From: an uncultured Candidatus Nitrosopumilus sp.
GTDB taxonomy: Archaea; Thermoproteota; Nitrososphaeria; Nitrososphaerales; Nitrosopumilaceae
Reading direction: 5' to 3'
Length of the DNA: 64,000 bases
NCBI GenBank assembly: GCA_951812655.1
Contig: OX638319.1
Span: 372,001-436,000 of the forward strand
Shown here: positions 1 to 7,897 of the stretch, piece after piece
Layout: each line of letters starts with the position of its first letter
Numbering within the stretch: position 1 is the stretch's first letter
Made by a program: the position numbers and the translations under genes
The notes under the pieces: model-generated
The model's database searches: none
What the model saw: the letters and a program-made list of their open reading frames with translations, nothing else
Told to the model about the DNA's origin: nothing

Positions 1-363
1 TATTGGTTTTATCTTTCGCGCTTTTTCCAGTTTGGACAGAACCTTTTCTATCTTTTTCATTTCTTTGACGTTGTTTACCTTAGGAATGACAATTCCATCA
101 ACTCCTCTTTGGACGATTTCTTTTAGATCCATTGGTATTTTTCCGGAAGTAGGGGAATTGGTACGGACAAAAACTGAAGATGCGTAAGATTTTTTGGATT
201 TTAGAGCCTGCTTGATTTGCTTTCGCGCATTAGCCTTTTGATCATCAGGAACAGAATCCTCTAGATCAAAACAGACTATGTCGGCATTTAGAGTCTTAGC
301 TTTTTCAAGAAACCTCGGATTGTTGCCCGGAACAAAAATGAGGCTTCTGAAAAGCTGTGTCAT
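1..363 (-). CDS. CoA-ester lyase (HpcH/HpaI, CitE-like), 3' end outside window
   Basis: The reading frame opens at ATG 363 and runs off the left edge, giving 121 codons. The start reads MTQLFRSLIFVPGNN and is followed by IVCFDLEDSVPDD, the N-terminal strand and acidic metal/CoA-binding motif of the CitE/malyl-CoA lyase branch of the HpcH/HpaI aldolase family. These enzymes cleave or form C-C bonds in CoA thioesters such as malyl-CoA or citramalyl-CoA. The C-terminal two thirds are not visible, so the substrate cannot be assigned. It lies 7 bp downstream of the MDR reductase and is probably co-transcribed with it, which hints at acyl-CoA metabolism. Confidence 0.85.
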   Translation of the reverse strand, partial: MTQLFRSLIFVPGNNPRFLEKAKTLNADIVCFDLEDSVPDDQKANARKQIKQALKSKKSYASSVFVRTNSPTSGKIPMDLKEIVQRGVDGIVIPKVNNVKEMKKIEKVLSKLEKARKIKPI

Positions 364-370
364 AAAATGA

Positions 371-1450
371 CTAAGCACCCTCTGGCTTCATTAAGATCTT
401 GCCAAAGAGACCCTTTCCGGTCACCATCTTTGTGTGAGCATCTGCAGCTTGTTCAAACGTATAGGTTGAATCAATTGCGGCTTTAATTTTGCCTTGACCC
501 ATCCAATACAGTCCTTGATCTAATTCAGCTTTTGTTCCTTGAGTTGAACCCAAGACGTTAATTCCTTTGAAGAATATGTGTCTAAGATCTATTTTTGCGT
601 CATAACCCGTTGTAGCACCACATGAGACAAGAGATGCACCGTATTTGAGTAACGTTAGTTGCTTGTTGAAGTGAGTCTCACCTATATGATCAAATGTCAG
701 ATCGATTCCAGGTGCTTCTCCCTTTGTTTTAGCAATTTCTTTTGAAATTTTGAATACGTCTTTTTGCCAATCATCTTTTCTGTGATCAACGGCATAATCT
801 GCACCCAACTCAAGACATTTGTCTAATTTATCAGGACTGGCAGTTGCAATTACATTACAATTGTACAGTTTTGCTATTTGAATTCCAAAGCTTCCAACTC
901 CTGAACCACCACCCATAATTAAGACAGTTTGTCCGGGGGTAATCTTTGCACGACCTACCAACATATGCCACGAGGTAAGTAATGTCATTGATGCAGCTGC
1001 TGCTTGATCATATGACAGATTGTCTGGAATTTTTGAAACATTGACTTCGGGTAAGTGTATTTCTTCAGAATAAGCTCCCCAAAGGGGCCCAGTTTGAAAT
1101 CCCCATACCTGTCTCTTTACACAATCAAATTCTCTTCCGTCTGTGCATGCTTTACAGACTCTGCAAGCTAGGTTAGAATGAGATACAACTCTATCACCTA
1201 CTTTGATATTTTGTACATCCTCACCTACCGCAATTACATCACCTGCAACATCGGAACCGGATACGTGTGGAAGCGGAACCGCTACAGGTACTCCTCTCAT
1301 TCCCCAAATATCATTGTAATTTAGGGCGGATGCCTTATTGGTAAAAATTACCTCATCGGACTTTGGTTCTGGACTATCTATATCCTGGACTTTGAGGATC
1401 TTAGCATAATTATCATCTGGTGCGTATTCATTGTATACAACGGCTTTCAT
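371..1450 (-). CDS. Zinc-type MDR oxidoreductase, likely acyl-CoA (acryloyl-CoA-type) reductase
   Basis: A 359-aa medium-chain dehydrogenase/reductase. It has the GroES-like N-terminal half and a Rossmann dinucleotide site MGGGSGVGSFGIQIAK near residues 179-194. The structural zinc cluster CRVCKACTDGREFDC (about residues 97-111) is intact. The catalytic-zinc cysteine expected near residue 45 is absent: the sequence there is SALNYNDIW, as in quinone reductases and crotonyl/acryloyl-CoA reductases. That argues against a true alcohol dehydrogenase. The neighbouring CoA-ester lyase suggests work on CoA thioesters, possibly acryloyl-CoA to propionyl-CoA in the 3HP/4HB carbon-fixation cycle. The family call is secure; the substrate is inference. 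Confidence 0.85.
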   Translation of the reverse strand: MKAVVYNEYAPDDNYAKILKVQDIDSPEPKSDEVIFTNKASALNYNDIWGMRGVPVAVPLPHVSGSDVAGDVIAVGEDVQNIKVGDRVVSHSNLACRVCKACTDGREFDCVKRQVWGFQTGPLWGAYSEEIHLPEVNVSKIPDNLSYDQAAAASMTLLTSWHMLVGRAKITPGQTVLIMGGGSGVGSFGIQIAKLYNCNVIATASPDKLDKCLELGADYAVDHRKDDWQKDVFKISKEIAKTKGEAPGIDLTFDHIGETHFNKQLTLLKYGASLVSCGATTGYDAKIDLRHIFFKGINVLGSTQGTKAELDQGLYWMGQGKIKAAIDSTYTFEQAADAHTKMVTGKGLFGKILMKPEGA

Positions 1451-1491
1451 GAATAAACAAAATTTGTACCCATAATTATATTTTTTCTAGC

Positions 1492-1785
1492 CTATATTCT
1501 ATTGATCTTAAAATCACGTTTAGGTTGCTGCGTGGAGAGTAGTATTTGCTTCAGCTGTTCATCGTTTATTCGACCTGGAATTTTTCCTTGCGTTGCCATC
1601 CCAATCAGATATTGCTCGACCATATCAGAAAGTTCAGGTTTTACCATTTTGATGTTATTTAGTCTCATTCGGGCAGCAGGTTCAAGTACCTGTTTGAGTA
1701 TTTGCTCCTTTTGTGCAGCCATCTCATGATTTGCACGCTCAGTATTATTGTCATGTGGTGGATCGTTGGATTCTGGAAAGCTCAT
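1492..1785 (-). CDS. PDCD5/TFAR19-family nucleic-acid-binding protein
   Basis: A 97-aa basic protein matching the PDCD5 family: a helical core with LEPAARMRLNNIKMVKPELS (residues 34-53), then VEQYLIGMATQGKIPG and a basic C-terminal tail. Archaeal members are small DNA- or RNA-binding proteins of unclear role. It starts 7 bp after the S19e stop, an arrangement common in archaea that supports co-transcription and a link to translation. The start is ATG 1785; its length is normal for the family. Confidence 0.92.
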   Translation of the reverse strand: MSFPESNDPPHDNNTERANHEMAAQKEQILKQVLEPAARMRLNNIKMVKPELSDMVEQYLIGMATQGKIPGRINDEQLKQILLSTQQPKRDFKINRI

Positions 1786-1792
1786 TTTATAC

Positions 1793-2245
1793 CTAAGAAT
1801 AAATTTTCAATACAGGGTTTTCGACAATCATTTCCTTAAGAATTTCTGTCGATAACCTATCAAGCTTTTGCATTCCTTGTTTAGAGATAACACGTCCCTT
1901 CTTCTCAACCTTCTCAACATATCCAAGCCTTTCCAATCCCTGAATTGCATTACGAATAATTGCACCACCGGCATCTCTGTGATGAGCAGCGCCATATCCG
2001 GATGGTTTTCCGCCGCCATAATCATTTCTTAAAGCATTAACTCCGATAGGACCATTAAGGTAAATTTTTCTCATAATAGAAGCACATCTTGTTTGCCACC
2101 ATTCCCTGTCTTGCGGAGGCTTGTCTGCATGAGCACCGGTCTTGACAAATGGAATCCACAATGGTGCAGGAATGTCTTCGGTTCTCAATACGTCTGCTAG
2201 TCTCTTTATCAATACATCTGCCGGTACATCGTATACCTTTGCCAT
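1793..2245 (-). CDS. rps19e: 30S ribosomal protein S19e
   Basis: A 150-aa protein with the full S19e signature: VYDVPADVLIKRLADVL at the N-terminus, WWQTRCASIMRKIYLNGP in the centre (residues 49-66) and GAAHHRDAGGAIIRNAIQGL. It is an archaeal/eukaryotic small-subunit protein with no bacterial counterpart and contacts 16S rRNA late in 30S assembly. It sits between the RNase P subunit gene and PDCD5 in the same direction and forms a translation-related run with them. Confidence 0.97.
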   Translation of the reverse strand: MAKVYDVPADVLIKRLADVLRTEDIPAPLWIPFVKTGAHADKPPQDREWWQTRCASIMRKIYLNGPIGVNALRNDYGGGKPSGYGAAHHRDAGGAIIRNAIQGLERLGYVEKVEKKGRVISKQGMQKLDRLSTEILKEMIVENPVLKIYS

Positions 2246-2276
2246 AAAATCAAAAAATTGATAATCGTCTTATAAA

Positions 2277-2579
2277 TCATTGAGGTATAATTTTGCGATA
2301 AGTATTCTCGCACAGATTGCATGAAATTCTGATCGACTTTACGGACGTCCTGCCCAGACGAATCCTGGAGTTTATTCCTGGGACAATAAAGGACTTGCAT
2401 TTTTTGCAAAAGACCATTCTAAGATGATATGGCATTCGAATTTTGTGTCTGGTACTTATTCTTCTTGCAAGGAAAGCTTGTCGTTGAGAAAGTTTGGGAT
2501 TTGTCCTTGCATTTCTGATCGCATTTGCCACAAGAATTTCCATCCTTTCCATTGCGATTTGTCTCACCTTGGGCTTCAC
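2277..2579 (-). CDS. rnp4: Ribonuclease P protein component 4 (Rpp21/Rpr2 family)
   Basis: A 100-aa basic protein with a helical N-terminal half and a zinc ribbon made by FCKKCKSF (residues 57-64) and ISCNLCENTYR (residues 84-94). The R-rich segment between them, ending SRIRLGRTSVKSIRISC, is typical of Rpp21/Rpr2. It is a protein subunit of RNase P, which trims 5' leaders from pre-tRNA. It lies just downstream of a tRNA gene and upstream of S19e. The start is ATG 2579. Confidence 0.9.
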   Translation of the reverse strand: MKPKVRQIAMERMEILVANAIRNARTNPKLSQRQAFLARRISTRHKIRMPYHLRMVFCKKCKSFIVPGINSRIRLGRTSVKSIRISCNLCENTYRKIIPQ

Positions 2580-2630
2580 AATGATCTCTAATCATACACC
2601 TAAAAATTGATTCTGATAATGATTTGATAT

Positions 2631-2703
2631 GCAGTCAGCGGGATTCGAACCCGCGTCACAGGGTTGGAAACCCCGAATACTAACCAGGCTATACTATGAC
2701 TGC
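2631..2703 (-). tRNA. tRNA-Gly (anticodon UCC)
   Basis: A 73-nt cloverleaf read on the minus strand. The acceptor stem is GCAGTCA/TGACTGC (7 bp), the D stem GTAT/GTAT with G-U pairs, the anticodon stem CGGGG/CCCTG with loop TTTCCAA (anticodon TCC), and the T stem GCGGG/CCCGC around TTCGAAT. There is no intron and the 3' CCA is not encoded. It lies between nep1 and the RNase P subunit gene. Confidence 0.95.
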
Positions 2704-2725
2704 GATAGAATGCAGACTTTGTTTC

Positions 2726-3397
2726 CTACATAAAAATGGTTTTTTCATACTCGTAAAGCATTCTTGCAATTACTACATGTCCCTCAAAAGATTCGTCACC
2801 TACTGAATAAAGATCAGTGATTTTGCCTTGTATTATATCAGAGAAATGACCCTTTTGAAATCCTCCAAATACGACGCATGCATTATCAGAAATCTCTGCT
2901 GCGATTTCTTCGTAGGTATTCTTTTTTCCGTTTGTAGAAAACCCAAACGTCTTTGACGGATTGATGTCATCAAGAAGTTCTGAAAATGTTTTATCCTCAA
3001 TTGTCAACAACATGTCACCGTTGCCAGATGTGATTTTTTTCTCTCTGTACAGCTTTTCGATGACACCTGCGAATCTGTGATATGATTTGGGAATGTGGAC
3101 ATTTTCTCCAAATGATATCACCTTGTCATCAACAGTATGGACGTAAAGTCTCATCTTGTTTTGCAAGTATAACGGAATAGTAGTGGCTTCAAGAATTGAA
3201 AAATGCACCAGATCAGGCCTTCCTCTTTTCATTTCGTTATTGATTCCCCTCATGGCTGCAAAATGCCATGAGTTATCCAGTAGAATTTCAAACGGGTTTT
3301 TTCCAAGACGTCTTGCATGCGAAACTACTGAGGGATGATTCTCCAGTTCATACGGGACAAGTTCCAATGCGGATTCGGACAGGACTAAAGAGAACAT
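2726..3397 (-). CDS. nep1: 16S rRNA pseudouridine N1-methyltransferase Nep1 (Emg1)
   Basis: A 223-aa SPOUT-class methyltransferase. Family marks include the N-terminal LVLSESALELVP, the basic segment RGRPDLVHFSILEAT (about residues 58-72) and a C-terminal knot region with CVVFGGFQKGHFSDII (residues 173-188) that binds SAM. Nep1 methylates N1 of a pseudouridine in helix 35 of small-subunit rRNA and assists 30S assembly. The start ATG lies 1 bp after the stop of the glycosidase-like gene, so the two are probably translated from one message although their functions look unrelated. Confidence 0.93.
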   Translation of the reverse strand: MFSLVLSESALELVPYELENHPSVVSHARRLGKNPFEILLDNSWHFAAMRGINNEMKRGRPDLVHFSILEATTIPLYLQNKMRLYVHTVDDKVISFGENVHIPKSYHRFAGVIEKLYREKKITSGNGDMLLTIEDKTFSELLDDINPSKTFGFSTNGKKNTYEEIAAEISDNACVVFGGFQKGHFSDIIQGKITDLYSVGDESFEGHVVIARMLYEYEKTIFM

Positions 3398-3398
3398 T

Positions 3399-4526
3399 TT
3401 AGTTTGTCATGTCTATTTGTCTTTCAAATTCATTCCAGCTAGACTTGTGGGTACCATCACTGTTTATCAGACCAGCATTACAAACATAGTTGCTCAGTCG
3501 CTCAATTACGTGCTCACTGGAACCAAAGCCGGAACCTCCCACAGTAAGAGTGTCATCACCAATGGTCTGATCTTCTATTATACATGTGCCTTCTATCCTG
3601 TCATACTGCCTATACCAAGTAAGAAACTCCAATTCTGATTCGTTTTCAGCGTAAAATTCAAATGATTTTTCCAGAAATTCTGTTTGCCTGGAATCACTTC
3701 CCCCTACAAAGTCAGACGTACTCCATCCAATCTCAAAGATTCCGATTTTTTTGTCACCTGCCAGTTCAAACATTTGCTGCAGGTCTTCTTTGGCCTCCTG
3801 CGGAGTTTTCACAATGTCATTTAGACTGTCAACTGGAGAGTATGAGAATGCAACAAAATCACCAATGGTCAGTTGCGTGACTACGGATTGCAGGTCTTTG
3901 TTCAAAACCTGATGCAGTGCGAATGCGTTCCCTATCTTTATGTCAGGATGCTTCTCTTTGGTCTTTTCATATACTCCTGAGAACAATTCCTTGTAGACTG
4001 GAATGTTTTGCTCACTGTACCTGAACTGTGATTCTGTCTCTCCTGCAAGAATCACAGTGTCTATAATGTCGTATCGTGACAATACGGCATCTAGGACGCT
4101 GACTACCCTGTCTTCGCCTATAGACTTCAAAGAAGGCTTTCCAATCCAACTTGGAAAAGGTCCGAGAGTTTCGCCGTTGATTATAGAAAAGTACAGTGTT
4201 ACTTTGAGATCATTCTTTTTGTTAAGGCTCATCAGTGCGTCAGACTGTCTCCAGTCAAATTCCCCGCGAACCGGTTCGATCAGATTCCAAAAGAGATAGA
4301 CGTTACTTCTTCCAATTCCTGCACCCGATGCTTCAGAATAGATTTGATCCAGTTCTAGCAGAGTAGTGGACTGATTTGGAGAATTGATGACTAGACCAAT
4401 TTTTTCATTTGATTTTTTAGAAATTGTCGGAGGAGCAATATCAGAATTTGGTAAGAACAATACTGCAGACAATATTGCAATAATTATGACCACAGCAGTA
4501 ATAATTCCTATAACTTTCTTGTCCAC
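3399..4526 (-). CDS. Membrane-anchored glycosidase-like TIM-barrel protein
   Basis: A 375-aa protein with an N-terminal membrane segment (residues 5-26) and an extracellular domain. The pattern fits a clan-A glycoside hydrolase barrel: NVYLFWNLIEPVRGEFDW, a strand ending VILAGETESQF that could carry the acid/base Glu, and KKIGIFEIGWSTSD that could carry the nucleophile Glu. Two C-terminal Cys (CIIED and YVCNAG) may pair. No exact family was recognised, so the substrate is unknown. An AT-rich TATA-like stretch near 4550 lies about 26 nt upstream of the ATG, which implies its own nearly leaderless promoter. Confidence 0.65.
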   Translation of the reverse strand: MDKKVIGIITAVVIIIAILSAVLFLPNSDIAPPTISKKSNEKIGLVINSPNQSTTLLELDQIYSEASGAGIGRSNVYLFWNLIEPVRGEFDWRQSDALMSLNKKNDLKVTLYFSIINGETLGPFPSWIGKPSLKSIGEDRVVSVLDAVLSRYDIIDTVILAGETESQFRYSEQNIPVYKELFSGVYEKTKEKHPDIKIGNAFALHQVLNKDLQSVVTQLTIGDFVAFSYSPVDSLNDIVKTPQEAKEDLQQMFELAGDKKIGIFEIGWSTSDFVGGSDSRQTEFLEKSFEFYAENESELEFLTWYRQYDRIEGTCIIEDQTIGDDTLTVGGSGFGSSEHVIERLSNYVCNAGLINSDGTHKSSWNEFERQIDMTN

Positions 4527-4650
4527 TTTGAATCAAGAACAAAATACAGGTAAAAAAGTTGTTATGAATTTGTCAGATTTTTCAATAAAATAGAGTTATG
4601 GATCTCTTGAACATTTAATTAGTATCGAAATAAAAATTTCGTAATTATAT

Positions 4651-4798
4651 CGTGATAGCATACGTCCTCCCAGGAAGCATTACACCTGATGGTTTTCAGG
4701 CTTTTGCTTTTTTTCATATACTATCACGCTTAACCAATTGCCAACCGACAACTACTGGACGATAGGCAGTTATTGCCTCCCTGCAATGCAGGTCCCAG
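4651..4798 (-). ncRNA. Candidate structured RNA downstream of nrdJ (unknown class)
   Basis: This intergenic stretch folds strongly on the minus strand. Arms 4651-4664 and 4715-4728 form a 14-bp stem that is perfect only if two G-U pairs are allowed on the minus strand; on the plus strand they become A-C mismatches. Inside it a GCCTGA/TCAGGT hairpin is embraced by AAGCA/TGCTT, followed by a short CCT/AGG hairpin, giving a three-way junction. A second compact three-way junction is built from 4755-4760 with 4792-4798, stem 4764-4768/4774-4778 and hairpin 4780-4792. No known riboswitch was recognised. No clear TATA box precedes it, so it may be part of the nrdJ 3' UTR. Confidence 0.45.
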
Positions 4799-4825
4799 AT
4801 AATGCGGATTTAATGAAATGGGAAA

Positions 4826-7477
4826 CTATCCCGACGTGCAACCGCTGTATCCACATTCGATGCACATACTGCAACCCTCAACGAATACAAGGTTATTTTT
4901 GCACGTTGGACACAGACGATCCTCTGAAACCTCATCTATCTTCGGGGTCTCAAGCTTAATTTCCTCATCATGAGCCTTCAATGCCAACGAAGCGGTGACC
5001 TGCGACTTGATGTACTGGTTTGTGATGTTCGCAGTGATAAAGTCAGTCATGTACTGGCTCGGAGTAACCTCAAACGTCTTTGTGGCAGTTTCACTTGTCA
5101 TGTGCAGGACCTGCTTGTGTCTGGAACCGTCACGATAGACGGTCATTCCCTTCAGACCTATTTCGTGCGCAAGTAGATATGCCGATTTTACATCCTCCAC
5201 TGTGACATCGTAGGGCATGTTGATTGTCTTTGCTATTGCGTTTCCAATCCAGTCCTGCCATACTCCCTGAGCCATCAGATGATCAGCCCAGTGAATGTCC
5301 ATTGCAGTGACAAATACATCCTGCATCCATTGCGGAATCTCGTCTAATCCCTTCAGTGATCCATAGTTGTCTGCAATCTTTGCAAGAATTTCATCGTTGT
5401 AGAGTCCTTCTGCTCTGAGTGCCTCCTCAAGAATCTTGTTGGTGTAGAAGAATCTTCCAACTGTTACTCTCTTCTCAAACACCAGTGCAAATGCGGGTTC
5501 CATTCCGTTTGAACAGTCAGCAATCATGGACAAAGTGCCTGTCGGTGCGACAGTCGTGGTAAGCACGTTTCTGATTCCAGATTTTTGGATCTTTGCAATC
5601 AGCGGATCCCACTCATACGAATGAGAATCCTTGGGCTTCTCATAGTATCCGGATATCGGAATCTTTCCTTCCGGATACTCTGTATTTGAGCATAGTGGGA
5701 ACTCTCCACGAGAATTGGCAAGTGCCACACTCTCCTCCATGGAGTAGTAGGTCAGGGCTTCGGAAAGCTTTGACTGTAACTCGTAACCCTCCTTGGAATT
5801 ATACGGAATCTTTAGCCTGTACAAGAGATCTGCCACTCCCATTACTCCCAGTCCTATTCTGCGTGACTCTTTTGATGCGACGTTGATTTCATCGACAGGG
5901 TAGTTGTTTACGTCAATGATGTTATCCAGGAATCGCGTGGTCTTTCGAATGGTTTCCTCATATCCCTGCCAATCAAACTCGTATGAACCGTCTGCTTGTC
6001 TCTTTGCAAGATTTACCAAGTTGATTGATCCGAGGTTGCAAGACTCGTAAGGATAGAGGCTTTGCTCTCCGCACGGATTCGTTGCTCTCAAGGGAGCTTG
6101 TCTTGCCTTGGCAAATACGTTGTACTTGTTGATTTGATCAAAGAAGATCAATCCAGGTTCGGCGCTCTTCCACGCAGATAGTGCAATCAGGTCAATGAGA
6201 TGATGTGCGTTGATTTCCTTTACGGGTTTTTTATCGCGAGGACTGCGCAGCACATAGTTGCCGTCCGTTGTATTTACAAGTGAATGCCAAAAGTCTTCCC
6301 AGATGCCGACGCTTATGTTGAAGTTTTCCAAAACGCCGGGCTCTGTTTTGTTTGTGATGAATTTTTCAACATCAGGATGCCATGCCTCGATGATTCCCAT
6401 GTTTGCACCGCGTCTCTTGCCGCCTTGCTTGACGACTTCAGTTACGGTGTTGATGATGTTCATAAACGATACCGGACCCGATGCAACACCTGACGTGGAT
6501 GCAACGATGTCGCCTTCCTCACGTAGATCAGAGTAGTTGATTCCCACTCCCCCGCCGGACTTGAAGATTAATGCGGCATCAGAAGTCGACTTCATGATTT
6601 CTTCCATTCCATCATTCATTCCAAGTACAAAGCATGCGGAAAGCTGACCCAGTCTTCCGCCTGCATTCATCATTGTTGGTGAATTTGGCAGAAAGTCCTG
6701 GCTTGTCATCATTTCAAAGTACTCGGTAATTTTATCTGAATAGCCTTCGAGTTTTTTCGCTGCCAGTAATGTCAAAAGATCTTTGAAGCTTATCTTCATC
6801 TGACCCTTGTTTGCAAGTGTCACATAGTGATGAATCAGCGATCTAAAGTGCCATTTGTTAAAGAAATAGATTCCAACTTTGAACTTGTAGTCAAACGCAT
6901 CAAGCTTTTCAAGGTATGATTTTGCCTCATCAACATCTTGCTTACTGCTTCCTGATTTGTCAAATACCTGCGAATCGTAAAGCATGTCGCCTATACCGAC
7001 CAGAATTGCCACCCTCTCGAACATCTGAGTAGGAGACTCTACGATCTCGCTTTTTCCGTTCCTGAACAGATATCTTGAGGCCAGTACGCGAAGACAGTTC
7101 AGATCAAACTTCTTGGAGACGGGATCAAGTGCCTTAAGATTGAGCACTCTCATCTTTTCGTCTCGTAGTTTTCTTCTTTCGTGTCTGTAAACGATGTATG
7201 CCTTTGCGATGTTACTGTTTCCGCTGTCAATCAGCGTTGACTCTACGATATCCTGGATGTCCTCTACTGTAGGTACACGAGAGCTCGTGAATCCCTGTTC
7301 GACTAATTTGTTGACTACATCTTCTGCTAGTTTGTCGGCTATACCACGGTCGGCTTTAGAGGTGGCAGCCAGTGCCTGATAAATGGCATTTGAAATTTTG
7401 TCTTTATTGAAAGCCGTTACTGCGCCACTGCGCTTGCGGATCTCATTGATCGTATTTTCTATCTGTGAATTGTCCAC
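4826..7477 (-). CDS. nrdJ: Adenosylcobalamin-dependent (class II) ribonucleotide reductase
   Basis: Reduces ribonucleotides to deoxyribonucleotides using a B12-derived radical. An N-terminal ATP-cone (about residues 10-110) is followed by the alpha/beta barrel with LSACFVLGMNDG near residue 277, the active-site NPCGEQ near residue 467 (Asn, radical Cys, Glu) and TTTVAPTGTLSMI near residue 640. The C-terminal tail is Cys-rich (CPTCKNN, CSMCIECGYSGC) and acts in redox shuttling or zinc binding. I place the start at GTG 7477, preceded by GGGGAG 7 bases upstream; a longer in-frame ORF to 7552 adds sequence unlike the family. That gives 883 aa. Confidence 0.95.
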   Translation of the reverse strand: MDNSQIENTINEIRKRSGAVTAFNKDKISNAIYQALAATSKADRGIADKLAEDVVNKLVEQGFTSSRVPTVEDIQDIVESTLIDSGNSNIAKAYIVYRHERRKLRDEKMRVLNLKALDPVSKKFDLNCLRVLASRYLFRNGKSEIVESPTQMFERVAILVGIGDMLYDSQVFDKSGSSKQDVDEAKSYLEKLDAFDYKFKVGIYFFNKWHFRSLIHHYVTLANKGQMKISFKDLLTLLAAKKLEGYSDKITEYFEMMTSQDFLPNSPTMMNAGGRLGQLSACFVLGMNDGMEEIMKSTSDAALIFKSGGGVGINYSDLREEGDIVASTSGVASGPVSFMNIINTVTEVVKQGGKRRGANMGIIEAWHPDVEKFITNKTEPGVLENFNISVGIWEDFWHSLVNTTDGNYVLRSPRDKKPVKEINAHHLIDLIALSAWKSAEPGLIFFDQINKYNVFAKARQAPLRATNPCGEQSLYPYESCNLGSINLVNLAKRQADGSYEFDWQGYEETIRKTTRFLDNIIDVNNYPVDEINVASKESRRIGLGVMGVADLLYRLKIPYNSKEGYELQSKLSEALTYYSMEESVALANSRGEFPLCSNTEYPEGKIPISGYYEKPKDSHSYEWDPLIAKIQKSGIRNVLTTTVAPTGTLSMIADCSNGMEPAFALVFEKRVTVGRFFYTNKILEEALRAEGLYNDEILAKIADNYGSLKGLDEIPQWMQDVFVTAMDIHWADHLMAQGVWQDWIGNAIAKTINMPYDVTVEDVKSAYLLAHEIGLKGMTVYRDGSRHKQVLHMTSETATKTFEVTPSQYMTDFITANITNQYIKSQVTASLALKAHDEEIKLETPKIDEVSEDRLCPTCKNNLVFVEGCSMCIECGYSGCTSG

Positions 7478-7897
7478 TATAATCTCCCCGACAAGGATAT
7501 GATCAATATGGCTATAAACTGTTTGTCGGTTTTTCCTGAAACATCTGTCCAATTAAATTGACTACGCTACGATGTGCATCAGAGTGGTGTCAAATACGAT
7601 ATTCTTTGAACATTCACATGATGATCGCATGAAATTTCTTTGATTTTGAAAGGAACAGGAAAATATGCTATACCTAACGAGCACATCATTATTTGTTGAC
7701 TGTGAATACCACATGAAAGTTTCAAAAAGACGGTCCTAAAGAAAATTTCATGCTGATAACAAATTTGCATAATCTGCATAGTCGTTACAAATTAGAGTCA
7801 TGAAAGTGTTGAAAATAAAAAACGATGATCGCAGAATCCGCATCCGAATGAAAAATCAAAAGAGGTTGCCACCCAGGAGGCTTTTAATCTGTAGATC
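7478..7897. other. Intergenic region between nrdJ and the NrdD-like gene
   Basis: About 420 bp without a convincing gene. A minus-strand reading frame at 7579-7779 has no start context or recognisable product. A 36-codon basic frame on the plus strand near 7800-7907 overlaps the neighbouring gene end. GC-rich sequence around 7865-7882, followed on the minus strand by a T-rich run, is a plausible end of transcription for the NrdD-like gene. The nrdJ promoter should lie just upstream of 7490. Confidence 0.5.

Noticed and set aside
4681-4700. CTGATG on the plus strand suggesting a hammerhead ribozyme core
   Set aside because: The following core base is G rather than A and no GAAA strand follows; the pairing pattern supports the minus strand instead.
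4640-4830. Cobalamin riboswitch for the B12-dependent reductase
   Set aside because: It lies downstream, not upstream, of nrdJ, and the B12-box sequences are not visible.
7478-7552. 25-residue N-terminal extension of NrdJ
   Set aside because: GGGGAG precedes GTG 7477 at good spacing and the extension has no family similarity.
7579-7779. 66-aa minus-strand frame between nrdJ and the NrdD-like gene
   Set aside because: No ribosome-binding or TATA support, an odd composition and no domain; treated as chance.
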